A stretch of DNA of 64,000 nt from Atriophallophorus winterbourni (GCA_013407085.1 JACCGJ010018495.1:1-64000), one strand, 5' to 3'; numbered from the stretch's first letter, positions 10,261-21,851 are shown. Notes: a model not told the origin generated them from the letters alone. Made by a program: numbers and translations.

Positions 10261-10486
10261 TAAACAACTTATTCTCCAAATATCGCTTTAACAACAATGC
10301 CCATCAGATCTAATCGGTGTTAGCTTACACTGTATCTGATGGGAAGACCTGACACGGAGATCTGTTCGGTTGGGCGACCACAATAGATGTTGCTGGCTCC
10401 TTCTGAACTGGTCGGGCAAACAAAGCTACTCAAATGTGCCAGTCTGGAGAACAGTTCATAAACGCTTAATTGCGATCGGTCAAACG

Positions 10487-10560
10487 GTGGACGGTAGCCC
10501 AAATCGTTAAGGCGTGGGACTACAATGGCGATGGTCGGGGTTCGAATCCCGCCCCCGAAG
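10487..10560 (+). promoter_or_regulatory. tRNA-like pol III promoter, right-arm unit
   Basis: A-box-like GTAGCCCAAATCGTTAAGG (about 10494-10512) and a perfect B box GGTTCGAATCC (10539-10549). This is the best B box of the three units, while its A box has an extra base. Pol III transcription in the plus direction would run into the hammerhead 15 bp downstream. Confidence 0.7.
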
Positions 10561-10563
10561 CGG

Positions 10564-10620
10564 TGGATATGCACTGCTGATGAGCTCAAATGAGAGCGAA
10601 ACTCGAGTCCAGTGCTTCCA
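10564..10620 (+). ncRNA. Hammerhead ribozyme, type I, right-arm unit
   Basis: Stem I 10571-10576 with 10610-10615; CTGATGA 10577-10583; stem II 10584-10587 with 10594-10597; GAAA 10598-10601; stem III 10601-10604 with 10605-10608; predicted cleavage after C10609. All core positions are intact. ACTCGAGT in stem III is self-complementary with no loop, so a two-molecule (dimeric) fold is likely needed for good activity, as known for small type I hammerheads. Confidence 0.85.
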
Positions 10621-10714
10621 TTATGGACCGTCGTGATCAACTTTGTGAATAGTTCGATGGGCTTGGCACGGACGAGTGGTCACAAATATAAACAACTTAT
10701 TCTCCAAATATCGC

Positions 10715-10885
10715 TTTAACGGATTTTTGTTTCAAGCTTATGAGTGTAACCTCATCCACATTTGTATGGGCACATGTGATTGGATAATTTGGTCGTGCCA
10801 AAATTACCAAATAACGGCTTATAGGCGCAACTTGTTTACCATTTTCCACGGGTTAAAGGTGATCCTGATCCTATTGTTCTAATGA
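10715..10885 (+). repeat. Dispersed repeat X, copy 2
   Basis: Mirror of 7600-7765. In the plus direction it gives a 68-codon open frame from 10676 that contains the AYECNLIHICMGT segment. The coding nature is uncertain. Confidence 0.5.
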
Positions 10886-10889
10886 AACA

Positions 10890-12420
10890 GCACTAAACGG
10901 GTCTTAGAAATGCATGCAAATAAAAGCGTTTATTAGGAATTACTTTTCCATCTTATTCCCGTATTTGAATTGAAATTAAACATTGTTTTTCAAAGGATCA
11001 AATTTGTCATGTTTCATCATATTTAATCAAATTCAAGATTATATATTTCATAGTAAAGAAAAGTGTATAGTTTTGCAGTTCATCCTACTTTTAAATACAT
11101 GGAAATACGATAGGTGTAGTCTATTCATGTTGTCGAATATCTTGATAGGTATACAGTGAGACGCCTAATAACATATGTATTTCAAAATTTTGTTCTATCG
11201 GGGGCTGATTCTCCGGACAATTTTCCCGGCAATTTGTAGAATATCCTCAGAACATTTTGTTGGTGGATTTTGAAAATTTGTGTAAATCAACCACTATTCA
11301 TGCAATTATTTGAAAACTCAAACAGTTTTTACTGTGGCAATGATCTAAGATAATTTTTTAAATTTATAGGTGCCTAAATGATTCACGAAACAAACCCCAT
11401 GTTGTACTTCCAATCGCTGCCCAATTATATTATTGCATAACTTTTTCAGGTTGAAGGTTGAATAATTACTTCCCCATTCGAACTTTACCTTAAAAAGCCC
11501 AATTTCACCAGCATGAGCAAAACACTATTGAGTGAAGGTCGCTCAGAATTACAATCACTGTGATTTCATAATTCAAATAAGCCGTTTCATGGAGTGCTGT
11601 TTTGAAATCGAGTGCACTCATATTGTACTAAGAAATTTATTTAATCGCGGTGCAAATGGTCTTTAATTATTTTAAAATTTGGAGAAGAAATTCAATCAAT
11701 TTTTTATTTGTTAACGAGTACAACGTCACAACGAACTGTTTTCACACCCAGATTATGGGTGTGCATTCTTAACAGTGGGAGGCACCTTACAATTATTACG
11801 CCATTAGTAGATCCATACCGAGAAAATCGAATAATTAAATTGAATCACTTTGAATAAATAAATATAGAGATTGCCGGACTTTCTTTAATTCACTCGCAAA
11901 AGTGTTCCATTTGATTTCAGGAGTATGCGTAATTTATATAAAATTTAGACGAAACTATGCATGTATGTCTTCATTCCTTTAAATGTTGCATTGTATTTTC
12001 GTCGAAAATATTATTTCATATACAGCACATGCAGATATGCAGTTGATTATATCCTGGTTGCCAACTTGAACATATTCCTTCTTCTCTCATTTCATACCAC
12101 TTTACACTAGATGATCCGTCTTACTCTAATTACGTTTGTCATTGATGTCCTACGAGTAACAATGAAAAGGTTCACTTATATTGATTTTGCGATTTTCTAA
12201 TGAGTGATTTTCCAGATCAAATAATTTGATGCGTACACAAAAGTCTAGTTTGTGTGTCTTTCTTCCATCGCTGAGAAGTGTGTGTGAAGTTTCGCGTAAA
12301 ATGCGGAACAACAGCGATACGTTTAAAGTAATGTGTTGCTCACATCCTGCGATACGTTCAAATTATTCATAACCAAAACCAATTTTGTGAAACCAAGTTA
12401 GATACGCCTTGTTTAATAAA
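10890..12420. other. AT-rich arm DNA, no recognised gene (right inner)
   Basis: Mirror of 6070-7600, with a near-identical part up to about 11720 and a divergent part beyond it. I see no gene. Confidence 0.55.
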
Positions 12421-13670
12421 CCATATCTATCTATTCAAAGTTATTCAAAGTTTTATTGGTCCAAAAAGCAAATAATTAACAGTAAACATAGATTTAAAAA
12501 ATATTGGGAATGCATAAAAACAACACAAATGATTTATCAATATGGAAAGTCAGCATGTGTATTCAGGTGCGAGGTTGGATTTGGTCAACATATACTTGTC
12601 AAGTTCAGCCTTGAACATGTTCAGGCTTGATGCACAAATGATATGTGGGGGCCGAGAGTTCCATATAAAACAAACTCCGACAGCAAAGAAATATCGAAAT
12701 TTTGATCTAGAGTGTGGAATAATTAACGTGTAGCCCTGCGATATGCTACCACGTGCTTCTTGTCGATGAAACAGGTGTTCAAGTGGGTGATCCATTGTAT
12801 GCAGAATGTTGAACAGCAGGATAGAGTCACCTCTGAGACGACGGCACGAAATGTCAAAGAGGTTTAGAGTTGCAATCATTTCCCTGTATGGTCTGTTATG
12901 TAGTCCGGTCACCTGTTTTGTAGCGCGGTGGTATACGTGTTACAGCAAGGTCATGTCCTTTTGTAACGTTGGGGACCATGCTTGAGCAGCGTACTCCATT
13001 GTTAGCCAGTTAAAGGTGTTAATTACCCGTTGGAATATCTGCTTTGTGAAACTACCGAAGATACTTCTGAGCAGTGCTAAGCTTTGGCAGGACTTTTTGT
13101 AGACCACAGAACACTGCCGTGAATACTTCAAGTTATTGTTAATCCACATATCCAGGTCTTTCTCTTCCGTAACGCATGAAAGTGTCTGAGGTCCCAGAGA
13201 TTATGTGAATTCGAATGATTTACCGACGTTTAACATTTTACATTCTTGGATGTTAAATGGTATGCAGTTTCGCAAGGACAACGCTTCGGCGGTACAAATA
13301 ATAAAAACAAAAGTTTTCTCTACACTATCTTGGAGAGATGCGAAGCTCCCAATAACTAGTCATGTGGGACTTCAACTTTCCTCAACTTTTTAACAGATCA
13401 GATCATTTTCTACACGCACCTGATCATAAATTCCGTGAGCTGACCAACATGATTCCACTGCATAACCGTGTGCCTGACTTTACTCATAGAAGAGGATCAG
13501 AGTTACCGTCCTTTTTGCATTTAATCCTTACTTCCGAGAAAACAGCAGTTGAGGGTGTTGACTACATTGCCCCTCTCGGTCAAAGTGATCATCTTGTGTT
13601 GGGTTTTGAATATGTATGCAGCGCTAGACGAGTATGTGAGTCCGCAAAACTATTCAGAAGGATCGATTAC
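11720..13670. repeat. Divergent block of the right arm
   Basis: Counterpart of 4850-6760. The edges are abrupt: matching is near perfect on the 13680 side and again below about 11720. This version keeps a longer readable B fragment (12550-12912) and a longer D endonuclease fragment (13362-13781), so the left version is the more decayed of the two. Confidence 0.75.
12425..13275 (-). pseudogene. CR1-like 3' fragment (family B, right arm)
   Basis: Minus-strand twin of 5250-6065, better preserved. The 12912-12550 piece reads 120 codons of the ORF2 C-terminus (LFDISCRRLRGD, HPLEHLFHRQEA, FKAELDKYML and the closing APEYTC before the stop). The upstream piece 13149-12940 keeps the SFTKQIFQRVINTFN region, with WSPTLQKDMTLL. 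A short ATTCAAAGTT repeat at 12430-12450 is its 3' tail seen from the other strand. Frameshifts separate the pieces. Confidence 0.8.
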
Positions 13671-13781
13671 GTGAGTTTACGTGACGCGCTTGGGTTAGTA
13701 TATTGGCGAGTGCTTGATTATCACAACACGAAAACACATTACACCACACTCAGAGTAAAACTTCAGTCAAACATATATTAA
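13362..13781 (+). pseudogene. AP-endonuclease C-terminal fragment of CR1-like D
   Basis: 139 open codons. DFNFP near the start is the conserved GDFN strand with its catalytic Asp and Asn, and GQSDHLVLGF holds the final catalytic Asp-His pair of exonuclease-endonuclease-phosphatase nickases. The first-strand residues are gone, so no activity is expected. The left arm keeps only a broken form (5269-4620). Confidence 0.75.
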
Positions 13782-13989
13782 AATTCGCGAATTATTGATG
13801 AACGACGTGTAACCGAATTTCGCTTTAAGCTTCGTAGTTGCAAAATAATGGATCGGGCAAAGGAACTCTGCTTGGTTTCAACACAGAAATGCCAAGAATG
13901 ATGCGTCATGGCAACAATTTTCCGGAATTCGCAACAAAGTAAACACTCTCATCAAAGAAGACGAGAAAAATTAGCATCGCTTTCTATCT

Positions 13990-14526
13990 TTGAAAATGGA
14001 AGGAAATCCTAAGTTGTTATATCAGATTGTCTATGCTCTATTGAGCGTGATACTAGGGGTGCTTGCTGTTCTTACTGCCAATGGATTAACTGTCTCAGCA
14101 AAAGAAACAGCTGATGCTCTCGCTCAATTGTATGCTAGAGTATTTAGTCCTTTAGCGATTAGATCGACTGAAGAATTACCGACATCAACGGTGACGCAAC
14201 ATCTGACCGAGATCGAGATCAATTCAGCGATTATACAACGACATTTGTATCGAATGAACCCTAGGTTATCCCCTGGAGCGGACGGAATCACTCCGACTAT
14301 ACCGAAATCCTGTGATCAGCAGCTTGGTAAACAATTAAGTGAAATTTTTAAACATTCTTTAACCGGAGGAGTGGTGCCAACAGAGTGGAAGATAGGGGTA
14401 ATTTCACCTATCTACAAAGGTAGTAGACGTTCAGTTACTGAAATATACTGTCTTGTCACCTTACTTCTTCTGATATTCAAATTTCTAGTGATTATAGTGA
14501 TGGCAAAAATAGTTCATCCTGTGTAA
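13990..14526 (+). pseudogene. RT N-terminal fragment of CR1-like D (right arm)
   Basis: 178 open codons, nearly identical to the minus-strand frame at 4531-3995 (for example IRSTEE against IGSTEE, and QLSEIF against QLGEIF). SPGADGIT and VISPIYKGS mark the RT fingers. The end is out of frame relative to the family. Confidence 0.8.
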
Positions 14527-14718
14527 TAACAAAATATACAATCTGTAGCGCAGCATAGTTTTCGTAAATCTCGCTCAGGCGTGACAAACTTGTTGACCGT
14601 GTTAAACGACTCGACCCAAGCGGTTGACGAAGGAGCTAGCATCCACACTTGCTATCTGGATATGCCTAAAGCTTTTGACTGAGTTGATCACTTTCGACTA
14701 CTTCAAAAGCTGAATCAG

Positions 14719-14955
14719 ATGGGTATCAGCGGACAGCTACTCAAATGGCTTGGAAGTTACCTCAGTGGGCGCAAGGCGATCGTTCGAATCAACGGGGTAC
14801 ATTTACAGGCTATTGATGCCTCTACTGACGTACCGCAAGCTTCCGTCCTCGGGAAAGTACTTTTCTTGGTTTACATCACTGACCTATCAGAGACGCATTC
14901 ACGCAAGGTGATTCTCTTTGCTGATGATATTAAACTTTGGATGCGGATAAAATAA
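14719..14955 (+). pseudogene. RT palm fragment of CR1-like D (right arm)
   Basis: 78 codons with FADDIKLW, identical at protein level to the left-arm piece. Ends at a stop just after the palm box. Confidence 0.8.
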
Positions 14956-15439
14956 ACTGCGGACTGTGTACAGCTGCAAAGTGATTCAAATGCTCTCCAT
15001 AAATGGTCGGTACGGAATAAGCTACCATTCAATTTCCAAAAATGCAAGGTGTTGAAAATTGGTAAGACACTCAAGTACCAATATCACTTTGGGCAGACGA
15101 TTTTGAGCTGGACCGAGTCGAAAAGGGATCTTGAAGTCTGAGTATGCGGCAGCTTTGAGATCAGCCTGAATTGTGAGGTCATCTACAAGCGTGCTTCCAA
15201 GCCTCTATGTATGCTGTTACGGATTTTCAGAACCTTCTCACCTGGAACGTTTCCCACCCTTTTGAAAGTCTATTTAATTCCAACGATGGAGCATGCATCA
15301 CAAGCTTGAGTAATTAATCTAGATACGAAATCCTAAAGATACAACGGGTTATCCCTATATATTGTAGCAAATCCGCACAGGCTCTCAATTAATTTCTTTT
15401 TACTGGAAGATCAAACGAATCTACGGTTTTCGCTCTGAA

Positions 15440-18290
15440 ACAAATATTAAAGATGGTAGCATAGTTCATATCACTCGAAAAAGCAAGTTAAAACTGTTTT
15501 ACCGCATACATCTCGACAAAATCTTCAGTTCAGAAGAGTCAAGTATAACAACTATGGTGCAAATATAATTTGTGGTTTATCAGGCTACTGAAAACATATC
15601 AGTAGCTTCAAAAATGTCCTAAAAATTATCATATTCTCAAGTAAAGATTCGTTCCAACTTTTTTGGAAATTGTTTGCATAATGCTCGCTATAATTTAGAG
15701 GATGTTAACAATCTTAAAAAATAACCTGCATATTTTATTCACAGTTTAACATTGTGAATCAATCAGAATGAATAATAATGAAAACGTGCAGACTTTTGAA
15801 GTTCACTCATAAATGCAATTATGAACCACCGAGGTTTTCAAAGTTTGAGCTCTCATAGATTTTGTCGAAGTAAGATTAAACGACTTAAAGGCTTGGAACA
15901 GAGGAGAACTTTCAAATAAATTCAAACAAAAAGGTTAATTCCGATTGATATTGTCACATTTAAAATTTGAATGGCCGATCAACTTTATGCATCTAACAAT
16001 AGTAATCAAATCTGTAGCATAGAATGTCTTCAAAATATTTGCATCTGATAAACGCATGTATTACAGTTGAATCTGAAATGTTGCCTTGCTCAGGTAACAA
16101 AATTATTATCAGCCTGTTTTGCGTACAACAGTAAACGTTTTAAAATCTGAAATTAGTTTACTGATCTTCACAATTTTACACGATATGAATTATATTGCGA
16201 TTTTTGATTTTTTACCTTTAAACCTATACAGTTTTCAACAATCATTATGACTCGATTCATAAATGTAGAATTCTAAGAAACGATTACTCTGAGTTGCATC
16301 ATTTGCTTGAGAATAAAAGGCTACTTTGTTGCATATTAACAGTGATTAACACAACAAGTATTTTTATGCTAATTATGATATACGTGTCAACACATTCCGA
16401 TAAAATGTAAACCGAACTGATTGAATTATTTGGACGATTTGCAATGGCCCACGCTCAATTCCCAGAAGCCTTTGTAATTACGGAGTGTTCAAGACAAAAT
16501 CACTTTAGTGAGAGGATATTTAAATTTTTGTAAGGATAATTATGCACATCTTATGTTCTGTTGCAGGATTTTACAGTTTTGTTTCAGTTTAATAAAACTT
16601 CACAACTCTATATATATTTCTATATTTGATGCTGACGAGACCATTTAATAAATTGATTTATCAAAATTTTGCGGCTAAATTACGACATCATGGACCCCAA
16701 ATTGTTTCACTGGATTAATTTATTTGATTTCGATTCTTTCTATACAATTTCGATTCGTAATATTAATTAGCTATTATGAATTCCTGTCTTTAATATATAT
16801 TATAATGCAAAACATTAGAGTTGACCTATTTATGCAAAATAATTATAATAACTGGTTGTTGACATGGCATGAATAACGATACTGAGAGTGTATTTTCAAA
16901 TTACCCGGTAAATAAACGTTTACTCTGAAATTAACTCACAGTTTGAAGGCGTATTCTTAATTTGCTGATATGCTAGCATTTTAACCTTAAATCCATCATC
17001 ATCTTGACGTTTTGAAATCACCTGACATTCAGTGGCAAGTAATTACCGTGCCAAGCACAGCACAATATCACATAAAAGGGAATCGTTTTCATATAAACGA
17101 ACATTTTCGATTGAATGATGTATTTTTAAACAGTAAGCGTTTTTAATACTAGTCCTTTTTATTTGAACATCAAATTCGTAATTAGTTAATTTCAAATCTT
17201 AAGTTCAAAATCTCCTGAAAAGAACAATTCAAACGCAGATAAAACAAATATTTCTGATATGAGACATTTAACGAAATTTGTTACTTAGAATAATTGATGT
17301 TATCTGTCTGGCGGATTTGAAATGTTTCGTCTCAATTAGTGCATAATTAACATTCTAGTTAACATGATTGCAGGATGACTTGAACGGAACGGATTATACA
17401 TTTAGTCGTCATACATCCACCAAACATAGGAACCAGTGATCAAGGAAACTTTGAGACAGTGAAATCTTCGAATTTGTCATGAATTTCTAATCTAAAAACT
17501 TAAATATTATTCATTTTATCCGATTCGTTTTATACTTAGCCAAAATCTAATATAGAACATCTATCGTTAAAACAGACTAGTAATGTATGTGACAGATTAT
17601 TCCTGTATTGAAAGGTTTTTGTCTAAGCTTATCTTGCAGTCCAATGACGTTGCCAATAGATTTCACGCAATTGAAATAGTGGTCGATAAGTATGCGGAGT
17701 TTATTTGTACCTAAATTAAAAGCATTAAAAACGCTAAGATGTGTTTATCCTTGGTAGCAAATTGACGCACGACTAACAAATGCTTCGATGCTGTAAGTTC
17801 AGTGAGAGATATGAATAAAACATCCCAGTTTCTTTGTATCTCGCATCTCTCGAATGTGCTATTGCGATTGAATATATACAATTTGTAACTCGTCTTTGTA
17901 TTCATATTTACGTAACGTTCTCAATTTTTATTTCCTCCAAAAGGCGGTGCCTCTTCAATTCGGCGAATTATTTAACATAGACTTAATTTTAGATTCAGAT
18001 CGCTTAGATTTAACATCCCACAATTAGAATCCATTTTTCAACTTGTGTGTGGTAAAATTTATCCAACAGTAGCGCAACCGAAATTCCGGGAAATCCAAAT
18101 TCGAATTGCGTCTATAAAAACCAGGTGTACAAAAATCATAACATACATATTTGGCGGTCAAGGTATTTCAGAAACGAAGCTTTACCAAAAAGAATCAGCG
18201 GAAATTATTTAAATGCAAGACGCAATATTTTTAATTGTGTGACTACTCATCAGTAGCTGTGGCTACAAAATATCGCTCAATTTTAGGCAA
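15440..18290. other. AT-rich arm DNA, no recognised gene (right)
   Basis: Mirror of 230-3080. Nothing recognised. Confidence 0.6.
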
Positions 18291-18367
18291 TAAATTTGTG
18301 TGTCAAAGTATGGAATATATAATAGCATTCTAGAGTTTAGGCCAATGTTTCTTGATTTGTGTTTACT

Positions 18368-18369
<2 letters not shown>

Positions 18370-18402
<33 letters not shown>
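18370..18402. repeat. TA dinucleotide microsatellite, mirror copy
   Basis: Mirror of the tract at 119-151, near the outer end of the right arm. No other function is visible. Confidence 0.95.
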
Positions 18403-18406
<4 letters not shown>

Positions 18407-18520
18407 CCTGATTTGTCACGTTATATGCTGTATACCCTGTCGTCGCGCGTCATCAATTTACATGCATGTGCGAAATCTAACGGTGGCCAATAAAGAGCGA
18501 ATAAGTTTATAATACTGCTT

Positions 18521-18785
18521 TGGAGGCATTGTGTGAAGCGTCGACTGCAAGCCGGGGAGGAGCAAATACAGCTCCTGGCTGCTGAACGCAGATCACGCCG
18601 CCGGCGTGCAACTGATGCCATACAACAGAGTTCTGTCTATCGTTGCAAGCGCTGCGGGAGAGATTGTTCCTCCCGAATCGAAATGTTTAGTCATTCAAAA
18701 AGTTGCAAAACATGAAATGCATGCGCTATAATGTACATCCATGGTCGACATCGACCGACGGAGGCCAACAACAACAACAACATCA
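18521..18785 (+). mobile_element. RTE-like 3' end fragment 1
   Basis: Begins at the exact outer edge of the inverted repeat and matches 57680-57910, the 3' end of an RTE-like element: the HWRHCVNRRLQ-like start, EEQIQLLAAER, then the short (AAC)n tail at 18762-18781. Only the last 60 or so codons and the tail remain. Its upstream part may be hidden beyond the window's left edge if the repeat inserted into it. Confidence 0.75.
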
Positions 18786-18804
18786 CAATAGCCCAAATTA
18801 AAAC

Positions 18805-19150
18805 GAATTTTCAGCCGCCTTACACCCTACTACGACAACGCCGCCTATGGTGGCTCGGTCACCTCTACATAATGGAAAATTGTCGTATTCCCAACTGTCT
18901 ACTGTAAGTTGAGTCGAAATCAGAAAGTAGACCATTGGACAAACCGCAATTGCGTTACAAAGACGTTTGCAAAAGTGATATGAAAGCTATTGTCATTGAC
19001 CCAACGAGTTGTGAAGAACTTGCTCTTGAGCGCTTACTTTGGAGGAATTGTATAAAACGGAAAGAGGGAGTAGCAGATACAGCTTCCGGCTGCTGAACGC
19101 AGATCGCACCGCCGGTTGGCAAATAACGCCATTTAACCGATTGCCGTATA
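18805..19150 (+). mobile_element. RTE-like 3' end fragment 2
   Basis: A second copy of the same 3' region directly after the first: RRLWWLGHLYIMEN...IPNCL, then the KDVCKSDMKAI, PTSCEELALE and AGRCRSP-like stretches, with frameshifts and no (AAC)n tail seen. It is more diverged from 57460-57770 than fragment 1, so the two inserted at different times. Confidence 0.65.
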
Positions 19151-19159
19151 GGTTTTTTT

Positions 19160-20490
19160 TATATGCGCAAAGTCAATATGAATATTCTAATGTCAGCCAA
19201 TAATCATGGGTTATCTATCTCAGAGCAGTTCAGTAGAAAGTTTGTCAATTAAATTTCTATTCATAGCTCATTACTCCTAGATAAAAATGTGCTTGGGATA
19301 TAAATTTCGGTAAAAGACCGGCATTGCTTTTCAAAAAGCCTTGATTTTGGCAATGGAAATCTTATTTGTTTCAGGTTGCGAGGTTTATGGGGAAATTGAG
19401 CAACGTTAAACAAAAGTTAGCACTAATCTCATTTTATTTACGCAACTTACATTGGAAACTGATTTTTTAAATTATCTTGATTGCAAAAGATATTAATAAT
19501 TTATGCTGCGAGAGATGTTCGCCTTGTTTTGTTAGTTGTATACATGTATATTAAATATGTCATCTCAAATTAATTATATGTTTCCAAAATATACAAATTG
19601 TCCCTTTACTGCGATCATGAAAATTAATCACAAGAGTTGTAAATGCGTTTCAAAGGAAACGGTATTCAATTACCATTCGCTATTCATATTGGCACAGCTA
19701 GCTCAAGCAGAACGGCAAAACATCAGTGCAACAACAATTTTTCAACATGAAATTGACAGATTCAACATTTTAGAACGCTGTTGGTTAGTCTCGTGTTTCA
19801 AAACATCTTCGAAACGTGTGTGTAACAGATAAACAAATTGTGGCATTGATAATTATGTGAACATTTTGAGTGGTTTTAAATAATATGCAATTTTGATCAA
19901 AGGGCTCCAGATATTCTAATCGAAGGTCAACACCAACGAGATCATTGGCTTTCCATTGATTTAACACGAATAAAAAGAAGACTTTAGACTTTGAAATGTT
20001 TTCGCAGGAAAATTTCCGACGAAAACTAGCTTCGATGATTGCTCAGGCCGAATATTTGGAACAGTTTAATTGTGACTCGATGCTGTTGTTTATAACGCTA
20101 CTGTTAAAAATCCAGAAATTTGGAGCTATTTTGTTGATTGGTCAATTTTACCATGTTTTAATGGAAGGTGGGTTCGCTTAAAAATGTCAGGAATGATATA
20201 TTTGTAATTAGACTATAGGTTGAATTGTTGAAAATCGATTTGTTAATTTGTTGTTTGTTTACTAGGTTCAAAATTCAAAAAATAATGGTATAAGAAGCTT
20301 ATAGCTGTTAAAAAATATAGGATATTCGTAAAAGGACAAAAAGTATATATCAAAACATTAAGGGACTAGGACGTTCGACAGGTTTTGCAGTTAAAAAATG
20401 TTATGTATTGTAACGAAATGCTGGAAAATATTCTTTGGATAAATATCATGTGAAGTTGTTTAATTAAGTTATATAAGTGGTCTACATGAT
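19160..20490. other. No recognised feature
   Basis: AT-rich DNA with short open frames (up to 98 codons at 19536-19832) that resemble no family I know. No repeat relation to the rest of the window was noticed. Confidence 0.5.
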
Positions 20491-20499
20491 GGAAATACA

Positions 20500-21530
20500 A
20501 AGCATAAATTTATCCAGTTTGTTACTCAAAATCCTTTTTCTGGATTATTGTACAACTTCTCACGTTAAGGAGTTCCAGAAGAAACAAATACGCACCAAAA
20601 TAGATGAACCGACGGCAGTTTCGATGAGAGTGTGGAATATCCAATACCAAAATGTGATTGCGTGTAGTATATTTTAACTTGAGGTGAAATAGATGTTTTA
20701 GAGGGTGAATCTTTGAGTTCAATGTTCCCTAGGTGAGGATTAATTCCAATCGAACTCGTCTGCGATCTAGTGTATCCAAATAAAGATTCTCTAGTCGACC
20801 TTCATGAGGGAGGTCGTGTAGACAGCACACTATTTTAGTTGCTCTGGAATAAATCCTCTAGAGCGTCTTGATGTCTTTTGTAGAAATGGCGCCCAAACTT
20901 GCACTAAGTAATCGAACAATGTGTTAATATACGTATTTAGGATAAGGGGGACGTTTCAAGGAAAAATCGTCCAAAAATTTGACGAAGCACACCTAACATG
21001 CTGATAGCTCGGTTGTATATGCTTTCGCATTGTATACTGTTTCTCATACTTCCACTAATCGAAACACCGAGGTTCTCGTCTTCTGTTGTCAATTCAAGTT
21101 ATTTGGATTCAACGTTGTTAGACAATGGGAAGATTTTTATCTAGCTGCAATATTTTGCACTTTCTGGCGTGAAATGGAAGCTTGTTGCTTTGCAATTCGC
21201 TGCTCAATATAGCCGAATCACTGTGCAAGTGGAAAACGTTTACCTTTGACTTGGATGTGACTAGTTTTACGAGGTCATTAATGTACAACAAAAGAGACCC
21301 GGGCCAATTACCAAAACTTGTAAGACACCGCTAGTGGCTTCAATGTCTCTAAACATCATATTATCGATGTGTACAGTTGCATTGCGATCAAGAAGGTAGC
21401 TTTGCAGCTAGGTGAGTAGGCACCAATTAATATCAGCCTCCTGCAGCTTGCTCAGGAGTATAGAATGGTCCACGCGATCAAACGCTAGTGTGAGAACCTA
21501 TGTTCAACAAATTGACGTTTTTCTCTTATG
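20500..21530 (-). pseudogene. CR1-like fragment (family C, copy 1)
   Basis: Minus-strand ORF2 3' half. From high to low coordinates it has the RT palm approach (DHSILLSKLQEA-like at about 21460, motif B and INDL near 21280), the thumb, the SMLGML/F..FP region near 20970, and the C-terminal HPLKHLFHLK and IPHSHRNCRRF box at 20722-20522. It is aligned by eye to 57940-58686 and 53750-53885. Many frameshifts; long dead. Confidence 0.7.
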
Positions 21531-21698
21531 CGTGCAAATCGCCAAAATATCGAGTTATAATTAAAATCAACTTAATTGCGTAACAACAAACATGAACGAA
21601 CTATGTTGTAATGGTGAAACATGTCCTCGATCCAGAGGAAAATTAAAGTAGATATTCACAGATGAATCATTTTCGTTTTTATACTGCCCAATTGCTAC

Positions 21699-21851
21699 TG
21701 TAGGGTAAACGTGATAGTTATGTCAAATCCCGCACCGCTCTTTTATTACGTTGTTGGTGAACCTAATAAACATACACGGTTCAACGTTACTCATGCCACC
21801 CCAGTTTCCTGTTCATCCGTATATTCCGTTACGATTCACGCCCCAATAACA
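21699..21851 (+). repeat. Possible solo LTR with primer site
   Basis: Starts TGTAGGGTAAACG and ends CAATAACA, followed two bases later by TTGGTGACCGTTAGCCC, which resembles a tRNA primer-binding site. No partner LTR or gag was seen downstream. The call rests only on the ends and spacing. Confidence 0.35.

Larger units (their letters stand above)
10209..10641 (+). repeat. Hammerhead/tRNA-like repeat, right-arm unit
   Basis: The only complete unit in the right arm, in plus orientation: leader (10265-10480), tRNA-like part and hammerhead. The unit start recurs at 10640-10715, just before repeat X. The left arm has two units, so the arms differ by one tandem copy. Confidence 0.85.
13283..15430 (+). 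pseudogene. CR1-like non-LTR retrotransposon remnant (family D, right arm)
   Basis: Plus-strand twin of 3090-5238. In order: AP endonuclease end with LRRYK, DFNFP and GQSDHLVL (13283-13620); linker (to 13900); RT fingers (13990-14526); RT palm with FADDIKLW (14560-14955); thumb and C-terminus to about 15430. The stop after KAFD (near 14683), the frameshift near 14440 and the stop after MRIK at 14955 match the left arm. Element D lacks its 5' part (ORF1 and most of the endonuclease). Confidence 0.85.
10209..18520. repeat. Right arm of the giant inverted repeat
   Basis: Mirror of the left arm. It holds one complete hammerhead unit where the left arm has two, then repeat X, AT-rich DNA, CR1-like B (minus) and CR1-like D (plus), and a TA microsatellite. 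It stops at 18520, where an RTE-like 3' fragment begins at once. Shared stop codons in the D element of both arms show that the coding decay came before the two copies separated. Confidence 0.95.
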
